Source: Paenibacillus tuaregi
GTDB taxonomy: Bacteria; Bacillota; Bacilli; Paenibacillales; Paenibacillaceae
Direction: 5' to 3'
Assembly (NCBI RefSeq): GCF_900086655.1
Contig: NZ_LT575476.1
Location: forward strand, 5,418,431 to 5,482,430
DNA length: 64,000 nt
Shown here: piece after piece, positions 34,004-42,922 of the stretch
Layout of the letters: every line of letters begins with the position of its first letter
How positions within the stretch are numbered: the first letter of the stretch is position 1
The notes under the pieces: model-generated
Told to the model about the DNA's origin: nothing
Database searches by the model: none
The model's input: the letters and a program-made list of their open reading frames with translations, nothing else
Program-made: the position numbers and the translations under genes

Positions 34004-34070
34004 TCTTAATGGAACGAGAATATGAAATTGTAACAATCGACTTATCATAAGCCTTCCGTTTCCTCCTCAT
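33981..34070 (-). CDS. Leader-peptide ORF of pyrH (29 codons)
   Basis: Frame starting MRRKRKAYDKSIVTIS, with GAAGGGGTGG upstream of ATG 34070, ending with TAG inside the 3' arm of the terminator hairpin. Its translation would decide whether the hairpin forms. An alternative leader frame, MISRLLQFHILVPLRH (33998-34048), ends in the 5' arm. The basic start (RRKRK) is notable. This is predicted, not proven. Confidence 0.5.
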   Translation of the reverse strand: MRRKRKAYDKSIVTISYSRSIKTLKHSLL

Positions 34071-34104
34071 ATTCCCACCCCTTCCAGTAATTTTTCATCA
34101 ACTC

Positions 34105-34133
34105 ATTCTATACTGTGTGAGGGTAAAATGCAA
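34105..34133 (-). promoter_or_regulatory. Promoter of the leader-pyrH transcript
   Basis: Minus strand -35 TTGCAT (34128-34133), 17-base spacer, -10 TAGAAT (34105-34110). Confidence 0.7.
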
Positions 34134-34222
34134 CACCGAAAGTGACAGAATTTCAACCATATATTATTTCCATGAGCTCCTGATCTACGGGGCTATTTCT
34201 GTGTCTTGAGGAGGTATTTGTT

Positions 34223-34625
34223 ATGCGTATCATCGTTACGTATCAGGATTTAGAAGTGTTTCGCCACGCCAAAGCAATTCAACTGCCGCTCCTCGGTCCT
34301 GTCCAAGATTACTTCAACCAACTAAGGGGCGACAACGACATGCTGGTCGAGCGCATCAACGAGTTGAAGTCGAAGTACAACGTACTTGCAAACCGAAAGT
34401 CCGAAGCTGAACGCCAGCTTGACAAAATAGGACGGAACCCATCCCGCTTCAACTTGTACGCAAAGCGCTCAGCGACTTCAACGGGCTTCTACAGATCTCT
34501 CCGGTCGAAACACAAAAGACCCTAATTCAAACCATTGTGAAGCAGATAGACGTTCAGCAAGGCCAAAAGCTTCGAGGCATTGAACTAGAATTTGACGAGA
34601 CGCTACGACAGTGTCTGGTCGTCGC
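34223..34625 (+). pseudogene. Relic of a large serine recombinase, C-terminal part
   Basis: The first frame (34223 on) reads into a coiled segment NELKSKYNVLANRKSEAERQ, then LDKIGRNPSRFN; after a frame change near 34470 it continues LSDFNGLLQISPVETQKTLI and VKQIDVQQGQKLRGIEL. This order, a coiled helix, then a 'Q-KTL-I-IVK-I-V' helix, then a strand pair ending ELEFDET, is the C-terminal region of large serine recombinases. No catalytic domain remains. It lies in the cassette between att copies g and f. The family subtype (Ccr or other) cannot be fixed from this part. Confidence 0.68.
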
Positions 34626-34728
34626 AGCCTCCATATGGGTGCAGTTACCACGGGTCAAGGAAGTGTCGTTGTCTGACTTGTCACCTGTTTCAAGCCTGTC
34701 GACTCGAACGCAAGCTGCGCCCCCTACC

Positions 34729-35202
34729 CTAAGACTCGCGCCTTCGCATCAGTTCCTTCTCAAGGCTCTCTCTCCCTCTCGCCATCGCCCAGTAGTGGTT
34801 CGAGGTGAAGAACGGTTTAAATATCGGCGAGAACAGTTTGAGCAAGGGCTTCTCGGCATTCACATACCAATCGAACTGTACATTCACATATTCCCCGTCC
34901 TGCTCGAACTGCCACGTTCCATGACCGACCAAATCTCCTGAAGACTTCAAGGAGATGGAATGCGGTGCTTGTTCGGCCGTCTTGCATGATCTCCAGCGGA
35001 GCTTGTACGGCAGCTTACCCCTCGAGAGAATGTTATAGACCTCGTTGCCCGTCTCCTTGTCCATGCCTGCCTTTTGAATCTTCAAGTATACTTCGGGCCA
35101 CCAACGTTGATAGTCCAAGAAGTCGGAGCAGATCTCATAGATCACCCAGATGTTTCCCTTCACCCGCCAATGGGTCGGCATGTAGTATTCGTTCGCAGCC
35201 AT
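34729..35202 (-). CDS. SRPBCC-family protein
   Basis: 157 residues with the START/SRPBCC helix-grip pattern: an N-terminal strand with WRVKGNIWVIYEICSDF, middle KLRWRSCKTAEQAPHSISLK and a long C-terminal helix (SNHYWAMARGRESLEKEL). These bind hydrophobic ligands or act in cyclase reactions. It starts 3 bases after the surface-protein stop and is probably co-transcribed with it. No function can be assigned. Confidence 0.75.
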   Translation of the reverse strand: MAANEYYMPTHWRVKGNIWVIYEICSDFLDYQRWWPEVYLKIQKAGMDKETGNEVYNILSRGKLPYKLRWRSCKTAEQAPHSISLKSSGDLVGHGTWQFEQDGEYVNVQFDWYVNAEKPLLKLFSPIFKPFFTSNHYWAMARGRESLEKELMRRRES

Positions 35203-35205
35203 GGC

Positions 35206-38200
35206 TTAGTTCATCCTCTCTAACAACTGTTCGATTTCGGAACTTAAGGAGATCACTCGCAAGAGGACGGTCAAAGCTTCGGCTCGGGTAGCGCTCTTAT
35301 CCGGGTCAAAAATATTCTTGCTTCTTCCACTGATAATGCCGGCATTCGCGGCTTGCTGAATCTGATCCTTAGCCCACGAACGATCGATATCCTGAAAATT
35401 CACCGTCCTCACTTGCTTCACCGCCGTCAGATTAACGATTCTTGCGAGAATCGCAATCATCTCGGCACGCGTAATATTTTGATCGGCCCGGAAAGTACCG
35501 TCCTCATAGCCTCTAATGATGCCGTTGCTAGCCAACGTAAGGACTGCGTCCCTTGCCCAACTATCCTCAAGATCGGTGAAACTAGGCGTTACCGCGGTGC
35601 CTTTGGCAAGCGGGAACAGCTTCGCCAGCATCGAAGCGAATTCTCCTCGCGTGATGCTTGCATCTGGCTTGAACGTCCCGTCGCCGTATCCTTGAACGAT
35701 CCCGAGTCTTGCGAACAAGCGGATGCTATGAGCCGCCCAGTGATCTTCCACATCCGCAAAGACAGGAACGTTCACACTTCGGGGATCGCCCAATTTGACG
35801 GTAAGTGCGTCCAGTATCGTATGAATCGCTCCCGCGTCATTCACGTTGATTGGCGGTCGGCCGGGAACGGAGTTGAGTATTGGAGGCTTCTCGGACGGCT
35901 GCGTTGTTGGGACTGTCGGTGCCTTAGGGTCCGACGGTGCCTTAGGGTCCAACGGTACCGTCGGATGTGACGGCGTTGTTGGATTTGACGGCATTGTTGG
36001 GGTATCACCACCGCCTAGTTGACGCTCGTAGATCGTGATCTCCTGGCTTCCGACGCTCCCGGAACCATCCTGGGCCGTAGCCTGAACCGTTACGAGGCCG
36101 GCATGCTCTGCTTTCAACAATCCCGACTCATCAATGACGGCTTTGCCGGTACCCCTTTTTATTGACCAAGACACCTGCTTGTTGGTGGCATTGTCCGGAC
36201 TCACGCTGACGGTCATTTGCAGCGTGCCGCCTTCATAAACAGAGGATGTGGCGCTTGTCACCTTGATGCTGGCAACCGGGATCGTGTTGCCCGGTGCCGA
36301 GGCCCTCGTGATCGTAACATGATAAGTTTTGGTTGTACCATCCTCCGCCGTTGCCATTATCGCTACGGGGTTGGGGCCAACATTCAGATTGACCTGTACA
36401 GGATGACCTGACTCCACTACATTTCCATTGACGGTAACAGTTGCCGCCTGATCGGATACTTTAGGTACGATCGCGATGCTGCTTGTCGCATATCCGACAT
36501 CGGCGGTATAGCGGGTAATCCCGGCTTGGAACCGAGGCGTCAAATCGCCTACGCTTAACGTCAAACCGGCTAAGTCGGCATCCGAACTCGGATTCGGGCC
36601 AGGCAGCGGACTTACCTGAATCGATACTTTTGCAGGCTCCGCACTCGATCCATCGAGGGTTGCCGACAGCTCGACCGATGTAGGCTCGAAGACATAAGGT
36701 GCCTTCCAATAGACATGGAAAGTTCCATTCTTATCGGTCGTCACCGTTGCCTTGTCGCTCTCCGTTTGGCTCCACTTGCCTAAGTTCGAGCTCAGGTGAA
36801 TGGAGATATTGGCTTGAGGCGCAGCGCCTTCATCATATACCGTACCGGTAACCAAGATTTCATGTCCGCTTAACGCCGCAGTGCTACTCGCGACTAGATT
36901 GATCCCACGCTGCTTGCGCTCCCACTTGGCATACAAGGTCATGTCTCCGGTAACGGTGTTCTGTTCGAAATTCCATTGAGTCGCATAGCCCGGGTCCTTG
37001 TACCACCCGGCAAATCGGTACCCGTCTTTGTTCGGTGCCGGCGTCGGCTCGTCGAGATGAGCCCCCGCATTGGCGGTCACTGCAGGAATCGCCGTTCCCC
37101 CGTTCGTCTCATACGAAACGGAAAATTGCGCAGCTCTGCGCACGAATATCAAGAACGTTCGAGCATTGATCCCATCCCCCGCAGTTACATCGATTCTAAT
37201 TATATTCATTCCGGTATGCAGCGGTACGCTGACGGGTGAACCGCTGACTGCAGGTAAGCTGCCGGTAACACTGGTGTCGGCAAACAAATAATTGATCACC
37301 AGAGTGGACTTACGGCTGGCGGTCGTTGCCGTTACGTCGATACTTGTTACGACATTGCTGACGTCTGCCGCGGTATAGCTGTACGTGTCGCCCGAGAATT
37401 CCGGAACGAGAGCGATGGACCCTAGCGATAAATCGCTTAACTCGGCATTGGACTCATCTGGCGGAACGACCTGAAACGTCCGGCTGTCCGCTATTCCGAT
37501 TGTACCGTCTACGCTTGCATAAATCGTTACTGATTCTGGGTTCGCTACCAAAGGAGCCATCCATTCCAATGCAAACCGGCCGCTTGCATCCGTTGTCGCT
37601 GACACGTCGCTGTTATCGGTAAGCTTCCATTTACCCAGGGCGCTACGCAAATTCACGACGGCATTCTCAACAGGTAAGCCGGCATCGTCCCTCACTACGC
37701 CGGTGACCGTAAGGCTATCGCCACCAGTTACATGATCGCCACCCTTCTCGAACGCTACGGACGCGATTGTTGCAGCTCCATTCCACTTCCATTTTGCATA
37801 CAACGTCATATCTTCGGAGACCTTGTCATTGTCATAATCCCACATGTCGGTATATTCCGGATCCGTATACCATCCGACAAGGGTATATTCTCCCCTCACA
37901 GGCTCCTCAGGCTTGGGAACTTGTCCTCCGTAGGCAACGGATTGGGCCGGGATTTGCGTTCCCCCTCTCGTATCGAAAGACACTTGATAGGAATTCGCCT
38001 CCCAGTTGGCATATAAGGTAAAGCCTACGTCCCGAATGCCATAAATAATCGGATAGTTTCCGTCCGAATAATTCGTCCCGCTTCCATCTGGCTTTGTGTT
38101 CCATCCTTTAAAGGTGTATCCCGTCTTCGTTAACGCGCTTGGATCCTGATTCGGATCCGGTATCGGCACCTTAAATACCCGATTATAGCAAACATATGGA

Positions 38201-39051
38201 GTATTCGATGGAGGGGTCCCCCCTGTGCTGCCATTTCCGTCATAGGTAATCATATAATTGCAGGGTATAATCTGAATTCTGTATTTCGCAGCGTGGTCAA
38301 AAACCTTTACACTGGTCTTCGGGAAATAAAGGGTTGCTTTCGAATCAAATACAGGACTCGATTCCCCTCCACCCAGAGTGACTTCCGGCGGAATCGCGAC
38401 ATCTCCCAATGAATTGTTCATGAACGCCCCGGGGTAAATGGCGGTTACCGACTTCGGAATCTGAAGCGTCTTTAATTGATTGCCGTTGAACGCGTAAGAA
38501 TCAATGATCTCTAGCCCTTCCGGAAGGGACACACTTGACAAGCGATTATTCTGGAAAGCATACCTTCCGATAGTAGCCAGGCTGTCCGGAATCGTCACGC
38601 TTTCGAGTTGATTGTCCGCGAACGCATACTCATCAAGAAAGGTAACTTTTCCGAACGCAATGCTTTGCAGCCGGTTGTATTGAAAAGCCCCTCTTCCGAT
38701 GTGCGTGACGCTTGGAATCTCGATTGCGGTTAATTCATTGCGGGCGAATGCAAAACTAGCAATCATCGTAACGCTAGGCGGAAGCGTTACGCTTGTTAGT
38801 TTAGGTTGACCAGGATTATTAAATGGATCAAATGCACTCGACCCGATGGCAGTGACCGGCTTGCCGTCGAACTCGCTCGGAATCATGACGTCCGTGCTCG
38901 TTCCCGAGTAATCTGTAATCATGAACGTGTTGTCTGATAGCAATAAATAAGTAAAATCGCTGTCCTGGGTGGCCTCCGCATGTGCAGCCGGCATAGGCAA
39001 GCTGCCGCCAAGCAGAGCGCACAACACCAACAAGGATAATATCCGGCGCAT
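35206..39051 (-). CDS. Large modular surface protein: BspA-type LRR, InlB/Ig-like repeats, SLH anchor
   Basis: 1281-residue secreted protein. In order: signal peptide (1-26); BspA-type leucine-rich repeats (about 60-255, repeating pattern '..SVTIP.SL..IG..AF..N.L'); two Listeria-Bacteroides (InlB B-type) repeats (about 265-422); Ig-like (425-530); cadherin-like beta-sandwich (537-640); a third InlB-type repeat (642-711); a second Ig-like and cadherin-like pair (715-917); a Big2 domain (925-1009); a Pro/Thr linker (1015-1060); three SLH motifs (about 1097-1275) that bind secondary cell-wall polymer. Such proteins are adhesins or S-layer-associated. It lies directly behind a LytS-like two-component pair, which may regulate it. 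Confidence 0.92.
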   Translation of the reverse strand: MRRILSLLVLCALLGGSLPMPAAHAEATQDSDFTYLLLSDNTFMITDYSGTSTDVMIPSEFDGKPVTAIGSSAFDPFNNPGQPKLTSVTLPPSVTMIASFAFARNELTAIEIPSVTHIGRGAFQYNRLQSIAFGKVTFLDEYAFADNQLESVTIPDSLATIGRYAFQNNRLSSVSLPEGLEIIDSYAFNGNQLKTLQIPKSVTAIYPGAFMNNSLGDVAIPPEVTLGGGESSPVFDSKATLYFPKTSVKVFDHAAKYRIQIIPCNYMITYDGNGSTGGTPPSNTPYVCYNRVFKVPIPDPNQDPSALTKTGYTFKGWNTKPDGSGTNYSDGNYPIIYGIRDVGFTLYANWEANSYQVSFDTRGGTQIPAQSVAYGGQVPKPEEPVRGEYTLVGWYTDPEYTDMWDYDNDKVSEDMTLYAKWKWNGAATIASVAFEKGGDHVTGGDSLTVTGVVRDDAGLPVENAVVNLRSALGKWKLTDNSDVSATTDASGRFALEWMAPLVANPESVTIYASVDGTIGIADSRTFQVVPPDESNAELSDLSLGSIALVPEFSGDTYSYTAADVSNVVTSIDVTATTASRKSTLVINYLFADTSVTGSLPAVSGSPVSVPLHTGMNIIRIDVTAGDGINARTFLIFVRRAAQFSVSYETNGGTAIPAVTANAGAHLDEPTPAPNKDGYRFAGWYKDPGYATQWNFEQNTVTGDMTLYAKWERKQRGINLVASSTAALSGHEILVTGTVYDEGAAPQANISIHLSSNLGKWSQTESDKATVTTDKNGTFHVYWKAPYVFEPTSVELSATLDGSSAEPAKVSIQVSPLPGPNPSSDADLAGLTLSVGDLTPRFQAGITRYTADVGYATSSIAIVPKVSDQAATVTVNGNVVESGHPVQVNLNVGPNPVAIMATAEDGTTKTYHVTITRASAPGNTIPVASIKVTSATSSVYEGGTLQMTVSVSPDNATNKQVSWSIKRGTGKAVIDESGLLKAEHAGLVTVQATAQDGSGSVGSQEITIYERQLGGGDTPTMPSNPTTPSHPTVPLDPKAPSDPKAPTVPTTQPSEKPPILNSVPGRPPINVNDAGAIHTILDALTVKLGDPRSVNVPVFADVEDHWAAHSIRLFARLGIVQGYGDGTFKPDASITRGEFASMLAKLFPLAKGTAVTPSFTDLEDSWARDAVLTLASNGIIRGYEDGTFRADQNITRAEMIAILARIVNLTAVKQVRTVNFQDIDRSWAKDQIQQAANAGIISGRSKNIFDPDKSATRAEALTVLLRVISLSSEIEQLLERMN

Positions 39052-39113
39052 AATTCTTCTCCTCCAATAGTGAGTGATTCATTGTTCATTATTGTAAAAT
39101 ATCCGGATATACT

Positions 39114-39138
39114 AAAAAATCCCCCGATTGGGGGGATT
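39114..39138 (-). terminator. Intrinsic terminator after the LytS-like regulator gene
   Basis: Minus-strand CAATCCCCCC/GGGGGAT stem with a 4-base loop and TTTTTT, between the regulator stop (39155) and the surface-protein start. Confidence 0.85.
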
Positions 39139-39154
39139 GTTGAGAGCTTATCGA

Positions 39155-39745
39155 CTATGGAATGATCTTCAATTCCTTGGCGCGCTGCAGCGCTCTTACG
39201 CGGTTATTGACGTCCAACTTCCGGAAGACGTTCTTCAAGTGAGACTTAACCGTCTCCGGAGTGATGTGCAAAATCTCCGCAATTTGCTTATTGGATAATC
39301 CTTCGGCCATGTATTGAACGATTCGTGTCTCCTGTCCGGTCAGCAGACCGGTTGCATCCGGCTCCACCCCGGAAGCATAATCGCGATACTTTTCCTTGAT
39401 CTTCTCCCACGTTCGGGCAAGCCGTTGTTCCGTTACTGGCTTCATTAAGTAATCTAATGCATTCACTTCAAAGGCTTGTACCGCATAATCGTCATAGCCC
39501 GTAACGAATATGACGGATAGGAAGGGATCGCGCTCTAGCAATAAACGGGACAAAGACATCCCGTCAACATCCGGCATGGAGATATCGAGGAACGCCACCT
39601 GAAAGGGGTTGGTCCGCGCATACTCATACGCCTCGCGTGGGGTTAGGAATGCGCCGCATATCTCGAGTTCCTTGAATTCGGCAAGCATATACTTCAGCCG
39701 TCGCACCGACAAAGATTCATCGTCTACGATTATGGACCTGATCAT
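39155..39745 (-). CDS. Response regulator: LytR-like receiver with LuxR-type HTH
   Basis: 196 residues. The receiver has D8-D9, phospho-acceptor D54 (AFLDISMPDVDG), and the 'ALDYLMKPV' ending typical of LytTR-class receivers. But the output domain (about 132-192) is a LuxR HTH (TGQETRIVQYMAEGLSNKQIA; TPETVKSHLKNVFRKL), not LytTR. Both of the last parts are complete. AGGAGG lies before ATG 39745, inside the kinase gene, which overlaps by 29 bases. The partner kinase is LytS-like, so the receiver fits it, while the DNA-binding part has been exchanged in this lineage. Confidence 0.9.
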   Translation of the reverse strand: MIRSIIVDDESLSVRRLKYMLAEFKELEICGAFLTPREAYEYARTNPFQVAFLDISMPDVDGMSLSRLLLERDPFLSVIFVTGYDDYAVQAFEVNALDYLMKPVTEQRLARTWEKIKEKYRDYASGVEPDATGLLTGQETRIVQYMAEGLSNKQIAEILHITPETVKSHLKNVFRKLDVNNRVRALQRAKELKIIP

Positions 39746-40958
39746 CCATCTTCCTCCTGTCTGGCAGATAGGGAAGCTCGAAAGACACTTTCGTTCCGAT
39801 CCCGATCGTGCTGTTGACTTGCAAGCTTGCATCGTACAGCAGCTTGATTCGCCGCGATATATTCCTGAGCCCTATCCCACTAGGCCCCGCTCCCGAATCA
39901 AGGACTTTTTGCCGCTTCGCCACGCTCATTCCGCACCCGTTATCCTCGACAGCGAACTGAAGCTTATCGTCGTGCTCCAGAATCGAGATTGTGACGGTAC
40001 CGCCTCTTTCGTTAGACATCAGACCGTGCTTGATCGCATTCTCGACCAACGGCTGCAAGACAAGCGGAGGAATGAGGTGATTCGGATTGGCATCGATGTT
40101 GTACTCGATGGCTAATCTGTCGCCGAAGCGTACCTTTTCGATATTAAGGTAAGCCTTGGTCAATTCTAATTCGCTCTCCAATGTCGTGAAAGTGTCCATT
40201 TGCTTGAAGTTGAGCCCGATTCTGAAATATTGAGCTAAGTCTAGCGTAAGCTTCTCCGCCTGCCTAGCGTCCTCCACGCAGAGGGCGGCTATCGAATTCA
40301 AGGCATTGTATAGAAAATGCGGCTGAATCTGCGAACGTAAAAAAGCGATCTCTGCATCTTTGGCTTCGGCCACTCGCTGCTGATTTTTCACTAGCGTCTC
40401 CTTAATGACCTCATTCATTGCAACGAAGATCAGCACTACGGCTATCATAACCAAGGTATACAGAAGCATAGCGCCTAAGAATGTTTCGGATAAGCCGATG
40501 AAGATAGCCATAGACAGAAAGCTGCAAACGCAATAGCTAACCGTAAGACCTGTCGCTATCCACAGCCTCCGGCTCTTATTGCCTTGCAGGAATCGGGACT
40601 GGAAGAATATGAATATGGGGATGCACATGAATACCGCCAGCGTCGTCGCATAGAAACCGTCATCTATCCCAAGGTAGGAGCGATAAATCAGAATAAGCAA
40701 GGATAGAAACATCGTCGTCTCGAACCCGCCGTAGAACGTCCCCAGAAGCAGCGGAACGATACGGATGTCGATGGTTAATTGGTCGGTAATTTGGACGGGA
40801 AAGCTCATACACAACACAAGCGCTACTCCGAATAAAACAGCCTGCATCAGCCTGAAATACTTAAATCTCCCGAAGCCGATCAAATAAATGAGCTGGAAGG
40901 CAAAAATCAACGTAACGACGAACGCTACTTGCAACAATAAGTCTTCAAGGATATTCAT
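39717..40958 (-). CDS. LytS/YehU-like sensor histidine kinase
   Basis: 413 residues. A 5TMR_LYT-like multi-helix sensor (about 1-185) is followed by the His_kinase domain with phospho-acceptor H214 in SQIQPHFLYNALNS and a HATPase domain (QPLVENAIKHGL; GIGLRNISRRIKLLY). The cytoplasmic order is standard for LytS/YehU. It overlaps the regulator gene, its obvious partner. Envelope or cell-wall signals are typical for the class; the ligand is unknown. Confidence 0.92.
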   Translation of the reverse strand: MNILEDLLLQVAFVVTLIFAFQLIYLIGFGRFKYFRLMQAVLFGVALVLCMSFPVQITDQLTIDIRIVPLLLGTFYGGFETTMFLSLLILIYRSYLGIDDGFYATTLAVFMCIPIFIFFQSRFLQGNKSRRLWIATGLTVSYCVCSFLSMAIFIGLSETFLGAMLLYTLVMIAVVLIFVAMNEVIKETLVKNQQRVAEAKDAEIAFLRSQIQPHFLYNALNSIAALCVEDARQAEKLTLDLAQYFRIGLNFKQMDTFTTLESELELTKAYLNIEKVRFGDRLAIEYNIDANPNHLIPPLVLQPLVENAIKHGLMSNERGGTVTISILEHDDKLQFAVEDNGCGMSVAKRQKVLDSGAGPSGIGLRNISRRIKLLYDASLQVNSTIGIGTKVSFELPYLPDRRKMDDQVHNRRR

Positions 40959-41145
40959 GATAACAGACCCATGTCCTTCCTACCATTCTATTAGGACCAT
41001 TGTAAATAATTTCTGGCTCTTTTGTCTATTGGGGGACCGTCTCGATTACGAAGGAGCAATTGATAAGGTTCAGCGGCCAAGTCCACTGAGGATCGCCGAC
41101 GCATTGCGAACTGCTGGAAACGCTAAGAACGGAGGCTTCCAGTAA
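40959..41145. other. Gap before the recombinase relic
   Basis: No gene recognised. The sequence continues into the recombinase relic and att copy f. Confidence 0.5.
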
Positions 41146-41306
41146 GTCGTGTGCCTGCGGCTGAATCGGCTCTCCCGGAAGCCCAGCGACCTGCTTCATA
41201 ACGCCGAGGTGTTCGACAAACAGGGTATCGCTCTACGCAGCCTCACGGAGGACTTCCAACGAACACACCGATGGGCAAATTCACGCTGGGATGCTTAAGC
41301 CGTTAA
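41146..41306 (+). pseudogene. Relic of a serine recombinase, catalytic domain piece
   Basis: One frame reads VVCLRLNRLSRKPSDLLHNA, then FDKQGIALRSLTEDF; after a one-base shift at about 41263 it continues TPMGKFTLG. This is the region of the catalytic domain around the conserved DRLSR and TPMG(K/R)F motifs of serine recombinases (here the Asp before RLSR is Asn). It lacks the nucleophile serine end and everything downstream. It lies 190 bases from att copy f. Confidence 0.75.
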
Positions 41307-41496
41307 ATCATATTTATTTTTGAGAAGAGGTCCAGAATTGCTCTGGCCCTAAATTAGGGGAGAAAGATATGGCGATATTTAACCCACAGAAATTATCTGT
41401 ATGACGAAGTTTTGATCCGCAGGCTGATGGGCAAAAAATACTGAAGGTACGGATATTAATTGGATCGTAAAATTGAATTAAAATTTCCTATGAAAA

Positions 41497-41529
41497 TTTC
41501 GCCCTACTTGTGATACGGTTCACCGTAAC
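41497..41529 (-). repeat. rlmH-end repeat, copy f (SCC-like att site)
   Basis: TTTCGCCCTACTTGTGATACG then GTTCACCGTAACA. It is identical to the rlmH end from TTTCGCCC through TTCACC apart from one A/G base. TGTGATACGG and CCGTAACACA form an inverted repeat with one mismatch. Confidence 0.87.
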
Positions 41530-41578
41530 ACAGTTACCGGCAAAAAAAGAGGACATCCTTGTGGGGATGCCCTCTTCC

Positions 41579-41968
41579 TTAGCAGAAGCACTTCGGTGTG
41601 TGCTTCGGCTGCACCTCTGTTGACGTTTGCTGCTCCTGAGACATGCCTTCTTCATAGGCAACCAAGGAATGGGTCGCATGACTCAGCACGGCACCCGCAC
41701 GTGTGCAAGTTGCGACAAGAACCGCTTCGAATATCTCCTCACGTGTTCCGCCAAGGGACTGAAACTTTTTGACGTGCGTGTCAATGCAGTAAGGACAGCC
41801 CGTTATATGAGCGACGGCCAACGCAATAAGTTCTTTCGTCCGTAAGGGTATTGCCTTAAGCTCCTCATACACTTGATGCTCAAAGTTTAAGTACGATTGG
41901 GTGGCTTCCGGCGCAAGACGAATAAGGTCAGGAATCTTTTTCAAGTTATTGCTATCATAGTAGTTCAT
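41579..41968 (-). CDS. Carboxymuconolactone decarboxylase / AhpD-like peroxidase
   Basis: 129 residues. The CMD core holds the redox motif C58-x-x-C61 with H65 (GCPYCIDTHVKKF) and the family's YEELKAIPLRTKELIALAV start. AhpD-like proteins reduce peroxide or act in disulfide exchange; relatives sit with arsenic or thiol-stress genes. The C-terminus ends CFC, an additional cysteine pair. ATG 41968 overlaps the upstream DUF2892 gene by 4 bases and AAGGGGG precedes it. It is third in a Crp-DUF2892-CMD set. Confidence 0.87.
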   Translation of the reverse strand: MNYYDSNNLKKIPDLIRLAPEATQSYLNFEHQVYEELKAIPLRTKELIALAVAHITGCPYCIDTHVKKFQSLGGTREEIFEAVLVATCTRAGAVLSHATHSLVAYEEGMSQEQQTSTEVQPKHTPKCFC

Positions 41969-42174
41969 TTGTGCTGCGCCCCCTTGCTGCCGCGGTAAGT
42001 GCTGATGCCCAGCCACCTGTAGACAATGCAAGTCCCTAAAGCAGCTGTCAGTAAGAGGAACACGCCCAGCAAACCGACATACCGCCAGCTGGAATCAACT
42101 TGAAAGAAAACAACAAGCATACCGATACCGAGCAAGACCCGCAAGGATCGATCTAAACCACCAAGATTTCTCAT
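41965..42174 (-). CDS. DUF2892 (YgaP-type) membrane protein
   Basis: 69 residues, two membrane segments and the DUF2892 start RNLGGLDRSLRVLLGIGML. This domain is found alone or fused to rhodanese in thiosulfate/sulfide-related loci. It overlaps the CMD gene and is 73 bases after the Crp regulator. A sulfur- or redox-linked role in the operon is plausible but inferred. Confidence 0.82.
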   Translation of the reverse strand: MRNLGGLDRSLRVLLGIGMLVVFFQVDSSWRYVGLLGVFLLLTAALGTCIVYRWLGISTYRGSKGAQHK

Positions 42175-42247
42175 CTCATATCACCTCAATAGAAGTTTGG
42201 ATTTGAACCCATCTTAGCAGCATTCTGCAGCGTGTTCCGTGACTAAG

Positions 42248-42922
42248 TCACAAGACCCCGTCCTGAAGAACTTGGGACAGCCCGTCCCGGTCCAAGACTT
42301 CTATGTATCCTCTACCCTGGGAAATTAGACGGTTATCCGTTAATACTTTCAGAGCGCGGCTGACGACTTCCCTGGCGGTACCGAGCTCAATCGCAACTTG
42401 TTCGTGCGTAATGCGGAGTGTCGCGTGATTCTCCTCGGTGCATCCTAGCAGGAACTGAGCAATTCGATACGTTATCGGCCGGAATGCAACATTGTCGAGC
42501 AGGGTCATGACGGACGTAATTCGCTCAACCATTTGGCCAAAAATAAATTGCTTCAGCGGTTGGCAGATTTCAATCCACTTCTTGAAAAGCGGGATCGGTA
42601 CGAGTAAAAGCTCCGTTTCCACCTCGATCTCCATTGATGCTTCATAAGGGGTATCCCCTAAAATACTAGCCATCATGAGGACACAGTTTTGGCCATCCTG
42701 CACGCGATAAAGGGTAATTTCTCTGCCCTGTTCATTAACCTTAAAGATGCGAACCGTGCCGCACAGAACAAAAACTGCATGCTGAAACATATGACCCTCG
42801 CGGATGGAAGGGGACATACTTGGCGAGACGGTTCTAATTTCGCACTGCATCCAATACGAGTCAGGAATAGAGGCCAAGCAGGGGAACATTATGGATGCTT
42901 TACTTTTAATGGTAGGATGCAT
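42248..42922 (-). CDS. Crp/Fnr-family regulator
   Basis: 224 residues: a cyclic-nucleotide-like beta-barrel (about 25-140; GHMFQHAVFVLCGTVRIFK) then a Crp-type HTH (about 150-220; ITHEQVAIELGTAREVVSRA). Single cysteines at about 15, 27, 53 and 81 could sense redox, but no Fnr-type cluster pattern is clear. Regulators like this beside DUF2892/CMD or rhodanese genes often respond to oxygen or sulfur species. It is first of the three genes and probably controls them. Confidence 0.9.
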   Translation of the reverse strand: MHPTIKSKASIMFPCLASIPDSYWMQCEIRTVSPSMSPSIREGHMFQHAVFVLCGTVRIFKVNEQGREITLYRVQDGQNCVLMMASILGDTPYEASMEIEVETELLLVPIPLFKKWIEICQPLKQFIFGQMVERITSVMTLLDNVAFRPITYRIAQFLLGCTEENHATLRITHEQVAIELGTAREVVSRALKVLTDNRLISQGRGYIEVLDRDGLSQVLQDGVL

